Origin: Burkholderiales bacterium
Lineage (GTDB): Bacteria; Pseudomonadota; Gammaproteobacteria; Burkholderiales; WYBJ01
Length of the DNA stretch: 64,000 nt
Direction of reading: 5' to 3'
NCBI GenBank assembly: GCA_020848435.1
Contig: JADLAC010000049.1
Location: 16,544 to 80,543, forward strand
Every line of letters starts with the position of its first letter. Positions within the stretch are counted from its first letter, which is position 1. Below the pieces are notes generated by a model. The model worked only from the letters and a program-made list of their open reading frames with translations, made no database searches and was not told the origin of the DNA. Shown piece after piece: positions 28,741 through 37,527 of the stretch. The position numbers and the translations under genes are program-made.

Positions 28741-29653
28741 AATGGGCCCGCGGCACATGGCGCGATGGCTCAGGCGCAGCGCGCTCGCCGTGATCGCCGC
28801 GATCGCGGTGGCAACGGCGCAGGCGCAGGAGCGCTTCTCCATTTTCGTCGGCAGCGATCCGTCCAACGTCGAGCGCATGCTGCGACTGGCGAAGCTGCGC
28901 GACGACGACAAGGTGATCGATCTCGGCTCGGGCGACGGCCGGATCGTGATCGGCGCGGCGCTGCTCAATCCGAAGCTCCAGGGCATCGGCGTCGACATCG
29001 ATCCCAAGCTGGTGCAGCAGGCGACCGAAGCCGCGCGCGCACAAGGCGTGGCTGAGCGCGTCCGCTTCCTGCACCAGAACGCGTTCGATGCCGACTTGAG
29101 CGGGGTTTCGGTCGTGTTCATGTGGCTGTGGCCCGAGCTGCAAGCCATGTTGCGGCCCAAGCTCCTGGCCGAGCTCAAACCCGGCACGCGTGTCGTCACC
29201 AACGTCTGGGATCTGGGCAGTTGGCAGCCCGACGAGATCGACGCCGATGGACCGTCGATCAGCCTGTGGATCGTACCGGCTCGGATCGACGGCTACTGGC
29301 AATGGGATCTGCCGCTTCGCGGCGGCACCCGATCCTATGGCGCGATATTCGAGCAGCGCTTTCAGCGCGCCGAAGGTTTCACCCGCGTCGCCAAGCGGCG
29401 CGCGCTGCTGCGCGAGGTGCGCCTGCGCGGCGACGAGCTGCACGTCATGCTCGACATGACGCTCGACGGCATCGGTTTTGCCCGCCACGAGTTTTCCGGC
29501 AAGGTGCGCGGCGATGCGATCGAAGGCAGCGTGCGCATCCTCCTACCCAGCCAGGCCGATCGCAACGTGGAGGAAACGCTGGTGCTGCCGTGGCGCGCCC
29601 GGCGCACCGCCACGTCGAGCTACTTCGCGCCGACCGGCTTGGACGCCCCCTGA
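28730..29653 (+). CDS. Class I SAM-dependent methyltransferase with signal peptide (paralog 2)
   Basis: A 307-residue tandem paralog of the preceding protein, similar along its whole length. Both have a signal peptide ending in Ala-X-Ala before QERFS(L/I)FVGSDP, VIDLGSGDGR, NAFDADLS, FMW..PEL and a terminal FAPTG. Starts at 28730, 28742 and 28757 (MARWLRRSALAVIAAIAV) are all in frame; the last gives the tidiest signal peptide. Its stop overlaps the TAXI gene start by one base, so the genes behave as one unit. Function and substrate unknown. Confidence 0.75.
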   Translation: MYAEMGPRHMARWLRRSALAVIAAIAVATAQAQERFSIFVGSDPSNVERMLRLAKLRDDDKVIDLGSGDGRIVIGAALLNPKLQGIGVDIDPKLVQQATEAARAQGVAERVRFLHQNAFDADLSGVSVVFMWLWPELQAMLRPKLLAELKPGTRVVTNVWDLGSWQPDEIDADGPSISLWIVPARIDGYWQWDLPLRGGTRSYGAIFEQRFQRAEGFTRVAKRRALLREVRLRGDELHVMLDMTLDGIGFARHEFSGKVRGDAIEGSVRILLPSQADRNVEETLVLPWRARRTATSSYFAPTGLDAP

Positions 29654-31056
29654 TGGCGCAACGGCCCAAGCGCATCCGCCGTTTCATGCACCGGCGCGAG
29701 AACGGGGCGCGCTTGCGCTTCGTCATCGATCGCGCGGCGCTCAAGGACGCCGCTGCGGTATTGCTGCCCGGTTTGCTCGTCATCATCGCGGCCTTCTGGC
29801 TCGCCTCGCGCTTCATCCGTCCCGCGCCGCCGGAGAGTTTCGTCATGACGACGGGAGCACCCGGGGGCGCGTATCAATTGTTCGCCGAGCGCTATCGCGA
29901 CATCGTGGCGCGCGAGGGGGTGAGAATCGACTTGCGGCCCTCCGCGGGATCGATCGAGAACCTGCAGCGCCTGCGCGACACGACCTCGGAGGTCCAAGCG
30001 GCGCTGGTGCAAAGCGGCGTAAGCACCGCCGCGGAAAACGCGGACCTGGTGTCGCTCGGGAGCGTCTACTACGAGCCGTTGTGGATCTTCTATCGCAGCA
30101 AGGCGCGGCTCAGCCTGCTCAACGAGCTTGCCGGCAAGCGCATCGCCGTCGGCGCGCAGGGCAGCGGCACGCGTGCGCTCGCGCTGCAACTGCTGCAAGC
30201 GGTTGGGATATCCGTCAGCGCCCCCGAGATTCGATCGCTCGGCGGCGATGCAGCCGCCCAGGCACTGGTCGATGGCGCGATCGATGCTGCTTTCGTGGTC
30301 GGTGCGCCCGATGCCCCGCTGGTCCAGCGCCTGGTGCAGGCGCCAGAAGTCCGCTTGCTCAGCCTGGCGAACGCCGATGCCTTCGCCCGGCGCTTCCCTT
30401 TTCTCTCCACGCTGACCCTGCCGCGCGGGGTGATCGACCTGGCCGCGCCGCTACCCGATCATGACGTGGTGCTGCTGGCGGCAAGCGCGAACATCGTCGT
30501 GCGCCGGGAGTTTCATCCGGCGCTCGCCTTCCTGCTATTGAGCGCGGCCTCGGAAGTGCATGGTGGCGCGGGGGTGCTACAGCGGCATCGGGAGTTCCCT
30601 GCCGCACGCCAATCCGAGTTCACCCTGAGCGACCAGGCGGAGCGCTATTTCAAGAGCGGTCCGCCGCTGCTGCGCCGTTATCTGCCGTTCTGGCTGGCGA
30701 ATCTGTTCGAGCGCATGGTGGTGTTGCTGCTGCCGCTATTCGCCGTGCTGATCCCGGCGCTCAAAGTGCTGCCGGCCCTGCTGGAGTGGCGGGTGAAGTC
30801 GCGCGTATTCCGCTGGTATGGCGAAATCAAGTTCCTCGAAGACGAGCTGATGCGAGACCCCGATCCGGCCCGCGTGCCGGAAATGCTGCAACGCCTGGAC
30901 GAAATCGAACGCGGCGTGAGCAGCACCTCGGTACCGATGTCGTACTCGGACTATGCCTACAATCTGCGCACCCATGTGGAGGTGGTGCGCAACCGCGTGC
31001 TGCGCGGCGCGCAGGCGCCGGCCTCGCGAGCGCCGCTCAATGATTCGGAGTCTTGA
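29653..31056 (+). CDS. Membrane-anchored TAXI-family solute-binding protein
   Basis: A 467-residue protein. An N-terminal membrane segment (AAVLLPGLLVIIAAFWLASRF, about 34-54) precedes a TAXI/TRAP binding domain, opening with MTTGAPGGAYQLFAERY and containing RPSAGSIENLQRL, GAQGSGTRALALQLLQ and DAAFVVGAPDAPLV. A second membrane segment (about 350-375) is followed by a charged cytoplasmic tail, FRWYGEIKFLEDELM. Ordinary TAXI proteins are secreted and feed a TRAP permease; none is encoded nearby. The tail and double anchor suggest sensing or tethering instead. The last 20 bases overlap the convergent helicase gene. Confidence 0.82.
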   Translation: MAQRPKRIRRFMHRRENGARLRFVIDRAALKDAAAVLLPGLLVIIAAFWLASRFIRPAPPESFVMTTGAPGGAYQLFAERYRDIVAREGVRIDLRPSAGSIENLQRLRDTTSEVQAALVQSGVSTAAENADLVSLGSVYYEPLWIFYRSKARLSLLNELAGKRIAVGAQGSGTRALALQLLQAVGISVSAPEIRSLGGDAAAQALVDGAIDAAFVVGAPDAPLVQRLVQAPEVRLLSLANADAFARRFPFLSTLTLPRGVIDLAAPLPDHDVVLLAASANIVVRREFHPALAFLLLSAASEVHGGAGVLQRHREFPAARQSEFTLSDQAERYFKSGPPLLRRYLPFWLANLFERMVVLLLPLFAVLIPALKVLPALLEWRVKSRVFRWYGEIKFLEDELMRDPDPARVPEMLQRLDEIERGVSSTSVPMSYSDYAYNLRTHVEVVRNRVLRGAQAPASRAPLNDSES

Positions 31057-32980
31057 AGAACGCTTCCACGTCGGCGATGGCGCGCGTTCGCCGCATCGGC
31101 GGCAAGCTCGCCAGGATGCGCCGGCCATAGCCGCGGCTGAGCAGGCGCGGATCGCATAGCATCATGACGCCACGATCGGATTCGTCCCGGATCAAGCGTC
31201 CTACGCCCTGCTTGAGCGTCAAAGCGGCCGCCGGGAGCTGGTAATCGAGGAAGCCGCTGCCGCCCTCGCGTTCGAGCGCCTGGATGCGCGCGGCCAGCAC
31301 CGGATCGTCGGGCGGCGAAAACGGAATGCGATCGATCACGACCACAGAAAGCGCCTCGCCGCGCACATCGACGCCCTCCCAGAACGAATGGCTGCCGACC
31401 AGGACGGCATTGCCCAGGCTGCGGAAGCGCTCCAGCAGCTCGCTGCGCGAGCCTTGTCCTTGCACCAGCAGGGGATAGTCCCATCCCTCGCGCGCGAATG
31501 CTTCACTCAGCAGCCGGTGCGCTTCGCGCATCGCGCGCAACGACGTGAACAAACAGAACGCCCGAGCGCCGGATGCCCGCAACACGGGCAAAGCCGCGTC
31601 GACCACCGCGGCCGTGTAGGCTTGGGTGTTGGGATCGGGCAGGCTCGGCGGCAAGTACAGCAACGCCTGGCGCTCGAAATCGAACGGGCTTTCCCAGCGC
31701 GCCGTGGCCGCGTCGTCGAGACCCATGCGCGTGCAGAAATGCGAAAAATCGGCGCCGACGCTCAAGGTGGCCGAGGTGAAGATCCAGGCGCGCTGGCCGG
31801 CATCGAGCTGGCGGCGGAAGGTCGGTGCGACCGAAAGCGGCGTCGCATTGAGCGCGGCTGATTGCGTGTACACCTCGATCCAGCGCACGTGCTGCGCGCT
31901 ATCGCCGTCGCGCCAGCGTTGCAGGCGTTCGAGGAGATCCAGCGCGCGCTGGCGGCAATTGTCGATATCCGGGTGGCGCTCGGCCTGAACCGTCAAGCGT
32001 TCGTGCAGCACCCCCAGGGCATCGAGCGCGCAGCCGAGCGCGGCTTGGAACGCGTCGCTTGCCGACATCGCGTTGGCGGCGACGCGCCCGGGCACTTCAC
32101 CGCATTCGAGCCGCAGCTCGCGCGCGGCCTTCTCCAGCGCCGGCACGGCTTGCGGCAGCGGGGCGAAATCGCGGGCATGCGCGATCGCCGCACTCTGGGC
32201 GTCGCGCGCGAGCTCGAGCAACTGCGCGGTGGAGACGCTTTCGCCGAAAAACAGGCTCGCCGTCTCCGGCAGTTGGTGCGCTTCATCCAGGATCACTGCA
32301 TTGCTCGCGGGCAGCAATTCGCCCGCGCCCTGGTCGCGCAGTACCACGTCGGCGAAGAACAGGTGGTGATTGACGACCACGACATCGGCCTCCATCGCGC
32401 GGCGCCGGGCTTCCATGACGAAGCAATCGCGGTAGCGCGGGCACTCGGAGCCCAGGCAGTTCTCGCGCGTCGAGGTGACGTGCATCCAGATGGCTGCCTC
32501 TTCCGGCACTTCCGCCAGCTCGCTCTTGTCGCCCGTGTTGGAGCGCAGGGCAAACGCGGCGATGGCGTGCAGGTGCCGGGCGCTGTCGCGGCTGGTGAAG
32601 CGCCCCTCGGTGCGCGCGCGCTCGAGATGGTGATGACAAACGTAATTGGCGCGTCCCTTGAGCACGGCGACGCTCACCGGCACGTGCAGCGCCGAGCGTA
32701 CCGTCGGGATGTCGCGATCGTACAGTTGGTCTTGCAGGGTCTTGGTGCCGGTCGAGATGATGACCTTCGCCTGCGAAAGCAACGCCGGGACGAGATATGC
32801 GAACGTCTTGCCGGTCCCCGTACCTGCCTCGGCAACCAGCACGCCATAGTCGCGCAGCGCCGCGTCCACGGCTTTGGCCAAACCGACTTGCCCGCGGCGC
32901 GGGCGATAAGCGGTCACCGCGCGCGCCAATGGGCCGTCGGGGGCAAATGCGTAATCGATCGGATCGGTCAATGGAGGCAA
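31037..32980 (-). CDS. ATP-dependent DNA helicase of the DinG/YoaA (XPD-like) family
   Basis: A 647-residue superfamily 2 helicase with an iron-sulfur cluster. Walker A AEAGTGTGKTFAYLVP, the four-cysteine cluster (YVCHHHLERA, then ENCLGSECPRYRDC), the DEAH box (VILDEAHQLPE), and C-terminal motifs HSFWEGVDVRGE and KQGVGRLIRDESDRG are all present. Such enzymes unwind R-loops, D-loops and damaged replication intermediates. The N-terminus is a TTG (PPLTDPIDYAFAPDG); another TTG nine bases later is equally possible. The size fits the shorter YoaA-like group. Confidence 0.92.
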   Translation of the reverse strand: MPPLTDPIDYAFAPDGPLARAVTAYRPRRGQVGLAKAVDAALRDYGVLVAEAGTGTGKTFAYLVPALLSQAKVIISTGTKTLQDQLYDRDIPTVRSALHVPVSVAVLKGRANYVCHHHLERARTEGRFTSRDSARHLHAIAAFALRSNTGDKSELAEVPEEAAIWMHVTSTRENCLGSECPRYRDCFVMEARRRAMEADVVVVNHHLFFADVVLRDQGAGELLPASNAVILDEAHQLPETASLFFGESVSTAQLLELARDAQSAAIAHARDFAPLPQAVPALEKAARELRLECGEVPGRVAANAMSASDAFQAALGCALDALGVLHERLTVQAERHPDIDNCRQRALDLLERLQRWRDGDSAQHVRWIEVYTQSAALNATPLSVAPTFRRQLDAGQRAWIFTSATLSVGADFSHFCTRMGLDDAATARWESPFDFERQALLYLPPSLPDPNTQAYTAAVVDAALPVLRASGARAFCLFTSLRAMREAHRLLSEAFAREGWDYPLLVQGQGSRSELLERFRSLGNAVLVGSHSFWEGVDVRGEALSVVVIDRIPFSPPDDPVLAARIQALEREGGSGFLDYQLPAAALTLKQGVGRLIRDESDRGVMMLCDPRLLSRGYGRRILASLPPMRRTRAIADVEAFFKTPNH

Positions 32981-33126
32981 GCACGCGCGCAGGGCGAGCC
33001 GCCATTGTAAAGGGTGATCCTCGCGCGCCGGACTAAGCCACCCGGTCTATGGCGATGGGGGCGGGTTATGGTACACAGTCGGGGCTCGCGCGCTTGGTGC
33101 CTGCGCGCACGGCCACGACAACGACG

Positions 33127-34707
33127 ATGAAGCCGATCGATTCCGCCCGAGCGCCTTCGCTGCGCCGGCGCCAGCTGCTTGCAGCGGCATGGTCGCTCGC
33201 GGGCGCGGGCTTGCTTGTGCCGGCACTGCCCGGGCGCGTGCAGGCGCAGCGTTTCCGCGCCGATCCATTCACCCTGGGCGTCGCCTCGGGCTGCCCGCGG
33301 CCCGACGGCATCGTGCTTTGGACGCGGCTCGCACCCGATCCGCTGAACGCCGGCGGCATGCCGCCGGAGAACGCCGCGGTGCGCTGGGAGCTCGCGCGCG
33401 ATGAAAGCTTCCACGACATCGCACGGCGCGGCGAAATCGCGGCGCGGCCCGAATTCGGCCACAGCGTGCACGTCGAGCTGCGCGGCCTGGAGCCCGATCG
33501 CACATACTGGTATCGCTTCATGGCCGGCGACGCGGTAAGCGCTGTCGGGCGCACGCGCACTGCGCCCGCGCCGCAAGCCGACCTGCGGCGCCTGAAGTTC
33601 GCCTTCGCCTCCTGCCAGCAGTACGAGCAGGGCTATTACGCCGCGTATCGTCACATGCTTGCCGAGGACATCGATCTCGTGGTTTTCCTCGGCGATTACA
33701 TCTACGAGTCGAGCTGGGGCCGGCGGCACGTGCGCAAGCATTCGGGCCCCGAGCCGACCACGCTCGCCGGCTATCGCAATCGCCACGCGCAGTACAAGAC
33801 CGACCCGGACCTGCAACGCATGCACGCCGCCGTGCCCTGGCTCGTGATATGGGACGACCACGAGGTCTCGAACGACTACGCCAACGAGCAGGGGCAGTTC
33901 CTGGAGGCCGATTTCGTGCAGCGCCGCACGAGCGCGTATCGCGCCTACTACGAGCACATGCCGCTCGAGCGCGCGATGCTGCCGCGCGGTCCCGACATGC
34001 GCCTGTACGAGCGCTTCGCCTACGGCCGCCTGGCGCTGTTTCACATGCTCGACGATCGTCAATACCGCGATATCCAGGTGTGCCCGCATCCCAAGCGCGG
34101 CGGCGGCTCCAATGTCATCGACGATGCCGCTTGTCCCGAGCGCCACGCGGCCGAGCGCTCGCTGCTCGGGATGGCACAGGAACGCTGGTTACACGCCGGG
34201 CTCGACGATTCGCGAGCGCGCTGGAACATCCTCGCGCAACAGACCTTGATGGCGCAGATCGATCGCACGCCCGGTCCCGACGCCTCGTTCTGGACCGATG
34301 CCTGGGACGGCTATCCCGCTGCGCGCAAGCGCTTGCTCGATTTCATCGCGGCGCGCAAGCCCGCCAATCCGGTCGTGATCGGCGGCGACGTCCATACCCA
34401 TTACGTATGCGATCTCAAGCGGGACTTCGATCGCCCCGAATCGCCGACGCTCGCCACCCAGTTCTGCGGCACATCGATCAGCTCGCAGTCGTGGTCGCAA
34501 CAGCAGGTCCTGCAATTGCTGCCCGACAATCCGCATATCAAGTTCGCCAGCAGCGAGAAGCGAGGCTACGTCGTCATGGAGGTCTCCGCGCGGCAATGCC
34601 AGGCGAGCTTGCGTGGCCTCGACGACGAGAAGCTGCAAGCGAGCGGCATTTCGACCCAGGCGCGTTTCATCCTGGAGGACGGCCGCAGCAGCGCCGAGCG
34701 CGTATAA
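33127..34707 (+). CDS. phoD: PhoD-type alkaline phosphatase (Tat-exported phosphodiesterase)
   Basis: A 526-residue metallophosphoesterase that hydrolyses phosphomono- or diesters outside the cytoplasm. A twin-arginine leader (LRRRQLLAAAWSLAGAGLLV) precedes the N-terminal PhoD domain, which opens with FTLGVASGCPRPDGIVLWTRL. The catalytic domain has FASCQQYEQGYYAAY, VVFLGDYIYESSW, IWDDHEVSNDY and VIGGDVHTHYVCDL, the expected Fe/Ca ligands. No Pho-box is visible upstream. The ATG at 33127 starts directly at the Tat leader; upstream in-frame residues are unconserved. Confidence 0.93.
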   Translation: MKPIDSARAPSLRRRQLLAAAWSLAGAGLLVPALPGRVQAQRFRADPFTLGVASGCPRPDGIVLWTRLAPDPLNAGGMPPENAAVRWELARDESFHDIARRGEIAARPEFGHSVHVELRGLEPDRTYWYRFMAGDAVSAVGRTRTAPAPQADLRRLKFAFASCQQYEQGYYAAYRHMLAEDIDLVVFLGDYIYESSWGRRHVRKHSGPEPTTLAGYRNRHAQYKTDPDLQRMHAAVPWLVIWDDHEVSNDYANEQGQFLEADFVQRRTSAYRAYYEHMPLERAMLPRGPDMRLYERFAYGRLALFHMLDDRQYRDIQVCPHPKRGGGSNVIDDAACPERHAAERSLLGMAQERWLHAGLDDSRARWNILAQQTLMAQIDRTPGPDASFWTDAWDGYPAARKRLLDFIAARKPANPVVIGGDVHTHYVCDLKRDFDRPESPTLATQFCGTSISSQSWSQQQVLQLLPDNPHIKFASSEKRGYVVMEVSARQCQASLRGLDDEKLQASGISTQARFILEDGRSSAERV

Positions 34708-34724
34708 CAGCACGACCCGCGAGA

Positions 34725-34978
34725 TCAGCCAACCATCTGCGCGCGCACCGCCGCAAGCGCCGCGTGGCGGATAACCGATGTTGCCTCGTCGGCGAGGCGA
34801 GCGAAAGCCGCTTTGGTCACATCATCGAAAGCGCCCCGTGGCAGATAACGCTGCTGCCGCGGTTGCTGCCGCACTGGATGCGCGGTGAGGTCGAGACGGC
34901 AGGTCACATTCCTGGCGAGCGCTGCCTCGTCGAACTGCGCCGCAACCAGCGCTCCGAATGCCCCGCCCTTCCACTTTC
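34725..34978 (-). other. Unassigned 270-base interval, possible gene remnant
   Basis: Between phoD and the aminotransferase the minus strand is open for about 84 codons (WKGGAFGALVAAQFDEA to VRAQMVG). Amino acid composition is protein-like and third positions are GC-rich, unlike the arginine-heavy shadow reading that precedes it. No ATG, GTG or TTG opens it: the first codons run out of the aminotransferase stop region. It may be the 3' remnant of a lost gene, or chance. No family recognised. Confidence 0.25.
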
Positions 34979-36334
34979 TCAGCCCGCGAACACCGCCTCT
35001 ACCGCGCGCCCGAGCTTGTCGGCGAGCTCGTCGAGCTGCGCCTCGGTCGCAATGAACGGCGGCGCGATCAAGACGTGATCGCCATGGACGCCGTCCACCG
35101 TGCCGCCCATCGGATAGCACATCAGCCCGTGGCGCAAGGCTTCGGCCTTGATACGCGCGTTGATCGCAGCCGCGGGATCGAAAGTCGCCTTGCTCGCTCG
35201 ATCGGCGACGAACTCCACGCCCCAGAAGAAACCGCGACCCCGGATGTCGCCGACATGGGGATGCGCGCCGAGCCGGGCACGCAGCCGTGCCTCGAGGCCG
35301 GAGCCAAGCGCGCGCACGCGCTCCACCAGACGGCGTTCGGCGAACACACGCTGCACCGCCAGCGCGGCGGCACAGGCCACGGCGTGGCCGATATAGGTGT
35401 GTCCATGTTGGAAGAAACCGGAGCCGGCCTGTACGGCCGCGTGAATGCGGCCCTGTACCAGGGTCGCGCCGATCGGCTGGTAGCCCGCGCCGAGACCCTT
35501 GGCGATGCAAACCATGTCCGGCACGATGCCCTCCTGCTCGCACGCGTACAGCGAGCCCGTCCGGCCCATGCCGCACATCACTTCATCCAGGATCAGCAGC
35601 ACGCCGTAGCGGTCGCAGACCTCGCGCACCAGCCGGAAATACTCGGGCACGGGAGGAACCGCGCCCAGGGTCGCCCCGACCACCGTCTCGGCGACGAAGG
35701 CAATGACGCTTTGCGGCCCGAGACGCTGGATTTCGGCCTCCAGCTCGGCGGCAAGACGCCGCCCGTAGCCCTCCAGCGTCTCGTCGCCGTGGCGCTCGCG
35801 GTATTCATAACACGGCGCAACATGAACCGCGTCGATCAGCAGCGGCTCGAACTGCTGCCGCCGCCACATGTTGCCGCCGACGGCGAGCGCGCCCAGCGTG
35901 TTGCCGTGATAGCTCTGCCGGCGGCCGATGACGTAGCGCCGTTGCGCCTGGCCGAGCTCGACGAAATATTGGCGCGCGAGCTTCAGTGCGGCCTCGATGG
36001 CCTCGGAGCCACCGGAGACGAAATAAACCCGATCGATCCCTGCGGGCGCGCGAGCGATCAGCGCCTCGGCCAGCGCCTCCATCGGCTCGGTCGAGAAAAA
36101 TGACGTATGGGCGTACGGCAGCCGGTCGAGCTGCTGCTTGATGGCCGCGATGACATCCGGGTCGTCATGACCGAGACAGGAAACGGCGGCGCCGGAGCAG
36201 CCGTCGAGGTAACGCTTGCCCGCCGCATCGTAGAGATAGACGCCCTCGCCGCGGACCGCGATGGGATAGGGAGCTCTGGAATTCCTGTGAAAGACATGGC
36301 TCACGGCGGCGGCTCGTGGGGTAGCGGGTTGCAT
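34979..36334 (-). CDS. Class III PLP-dependent aminotransferase
   Basis: A 451-residue fold-type I aminotransferase of the omega or gamma-aminobutyrate type. The PLP motifs are visible: SGGSEAIEAALKLARQYF, YHGNTLGALAVGG, ILDEVMCGMGRTG (cofactor Asp) and CIAKGLGAGYQPIGA (Schiff-base Lys), then FQHGHTYIGHAVACAAALAV. The family covers many amine donors, including beta-alanine, putrescine and taurine; substrate cannot be decided. It stands alone, facing phoD and divergent from the NlpC gene. Confidence 0.92.
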   Translation of the reverse strand: MQPATPRAAAVSHVFHRNSRAPYPIAVRGEGVYLYDAAGKRYLDGCSGAAVSCLGHDDPDVIAAIKQQLDRLPYAHTSFFSTEPMEALAEALIARAPAGIDRVYFVSGGSEAIEAALKLARQYFVELGQAQRRYVIGRRQSYHGNTLGALAVGGNMWRRQQFEPLLIDAVHVAPCYEYRERHGDETLEGYGRRLAAELEAEIQRLGPQSVIAFVAETVVGATLGAVPPVPEYFRLVREVCDRYGVLLILDEVMCGMGRTGSLYACEQEGIVPDMVCIAKGLGAGYQPIGATLVQGRIHAAVQAGSGFFQHGHTYIGHAVACAAALAVQRVFAERRLVERVRALGSGLEARLRARLGAHPHVGDIRGRGFFWGVEFVADRASKATFDPAAAINARIKAEALRHGLMCYPMGGTVDGVHGDHVLIAPPFIATEAQLDELADKLGRAVEAVFAG

Positions 36335-36567
36335 CGAAGCCTACCGCAAAAACGGCGGCGCCCCAAAGCAGCGCACGACCCACTGCGCAGAACGAGAGGC
36401 CGGCCAGCGCTGCGCCATGAGCGCGCGCGCTGCAGTTTCGGCCTGCGTGTCCGAGCCGGAAAGACCCCGCGGTAGCGCAAGGGAAAGCTCGCGGTTCGAG
36501 CGAGTGTATCCCGGCGCCGGGGTCTCGAAACGTCCGATAGCGAGCCAAGCGACCCCTTACGTCGGGG

Positions 36568-36597
36568 TTTACAGCTACGAAAAGCCTGGCTTAACAT
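36568..36597 (+). promoter_or_regulatory. Promoter of the NlpC/P60 gene
   Basis: TTTACA (36568-36573) and TAACAT (36592-36597) are 18 bases apart. The -10 ends 9 bases before the ATG at 36607, giving a predicted leader of only a few bases. Confidence 0.5.
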
Positions 36598-36606
36598 ACG
36601 CCGGCC

Positions 36607-37116
36607 ATGAAAAACATCACAACGGTAGTGGCGTTTCTGGGAGGCCTTGTGATCGCGGCACCCGCGCGGGCAAGCGATATACCCGTGCCGCCCGTCGAGC
36701 CCGCCGGCTTCACCAGCACTGCTTCCAGCGCCTACTTGAGCGACGTGCGCGACATCATCTTCTACGCGCTGTCGATGGTGGGCATCAACTACCGCTGGGG
36801 CGGGAATTCGCCCCAGACCGGCTTCGACTGCAGCGGCCTGGTAAGCCACGTCTTTCGTCACATTGCCGGACTGATACTGCCCAGAGACTCCTACGCCATG
36901 GCGCGCCTGGGAAGTCCAGTGACCTTGGACGACCTCAAGCCCGGCGATCTGGTGTTCTTCAACACCATGCGCCGGCCATTCTCCCACGTCGGCATCTATC
37001 TCGGCGAGCGCCGCTTCGTGCATGCCCCGTCCGCCGGCAAAGCCGTGCACGTGGTGGAAATGACCGATCCATACTGGTCCGCGCGCTATAACGGCGCCCG
37101 CCGTATCGACCTCTGA
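36607..37116 (+). CDS. Secreted NlpC/P60 family peptidoglycan endopeptidase
   Basis: A 169-residue exported cysteine peptidase expected to cleave peptide stems of murein. A signal peptide (ITTVVAFLGGLVIAAPARA, cut before SDIPVPP) leads to the catalytic domain: Cys in GFDCSGLVSHVF, His in FSHVGIYLGERRFVHAPS, and the typical LKPGDLVFFNT. It is short, with no SH3 or LysM domain. It is divergent from the aminotransferase. Third-position use is like its neighbours. Confidence 0.92.
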   Translation: MKNITTVVAFLGGLVIAAPARASDIPVPPVEPAGFTSTASSAYLSDVRDIIFYALSMVGINYRWGGNSPQTGFDCSGLVSHVFRHIAGLILPRDSYAMARLGSPVTLDDLKPGDLVFFNTMRRPFSHVGIYLGERRFVHAPSAGKAVHVVEMTDPYWSARYNGARRIDL

Positions 37117-37449
37117 GCGCCAAGCTGCGGCCTGCCGCTTTCCGCGTCCACGCGGCTCGTATCCTGGGCAAGGTGCCGTAGCGACCTCTGGCGCCGCGCT
37201 GCGGCGGCATCTCAAAGCGTCCGCGCCACTCTCATCCTGCACTGAACAAGCGGCCGCCGCTGCCGCCGCATCGACCTTGGACGCGCGCTGCATTGCGTCG
37301 CAGCGCGCTCGTTCTCTTGCGTTAGATCAAGTTCCCGCGTCGCCACCGCGGATACCTTGCGGCTCTCGCTCGAGCACATCAGATGCAGATTGTGCCGCCT
37401 GGTGCCTGCGGGGCACTGCAGGAGAGTGATATTACGTGCGATGAACGTA
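37117..37449. other. Gene-free interval upstream of the iron-binding protein
   Basis: No convincing reading frame on either strand. The only motif of note is TTGCGTTAGATCAA at 37317-37330, whose right half matches the FNR/Anr half-site ATCAA and whose left half matches weakly. It is about 120 bases from the next promoter and no gene starts leftward, so its relevance is doubtful. Confidence 0.5.
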
Positions 37450-37478
37450 TTGCGAATCGTTCTCATTCGTACTATATT
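37450..37478 (+). promoter_or_regulatory. Promoter with overlapping Fur box, ferric-binding protein gene
   Basis: TTGCGA (37450-37455) and TATATT (37473-37478) are exactly 17 bases apart. The spacer region 37452-37470 reads GCGAATCGTTCTCATTCGT, which in reverse complement matches the 19-base Fur consensus at 11 positions, including the core AATGA. Iron-loaded Fur bound here would block the promoter. Confidence 0.75.
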
Positions 37479-37527
37479 GGCACCGACTTAGGTTCCCCTC
37501 TTCTCTATTCAGGAGCTGTCCGAAATC

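Noticed and set aside
33000..33126. Pho box upstream of phoD
   Set aside because: No CTGTCAT-like direct repeats are present.
33849..35078. Plus-strand 409-codon frame extending past phoD
   Set aside because: Arg-rich shadow of phoD in another phase, with no recognisable domain in the extension.
37317..37330. FNR/Anr box TTGCGTTAGATCAA
   Set aside because: Only one half-site is good and it is not placed near a promoter or leftward gene.
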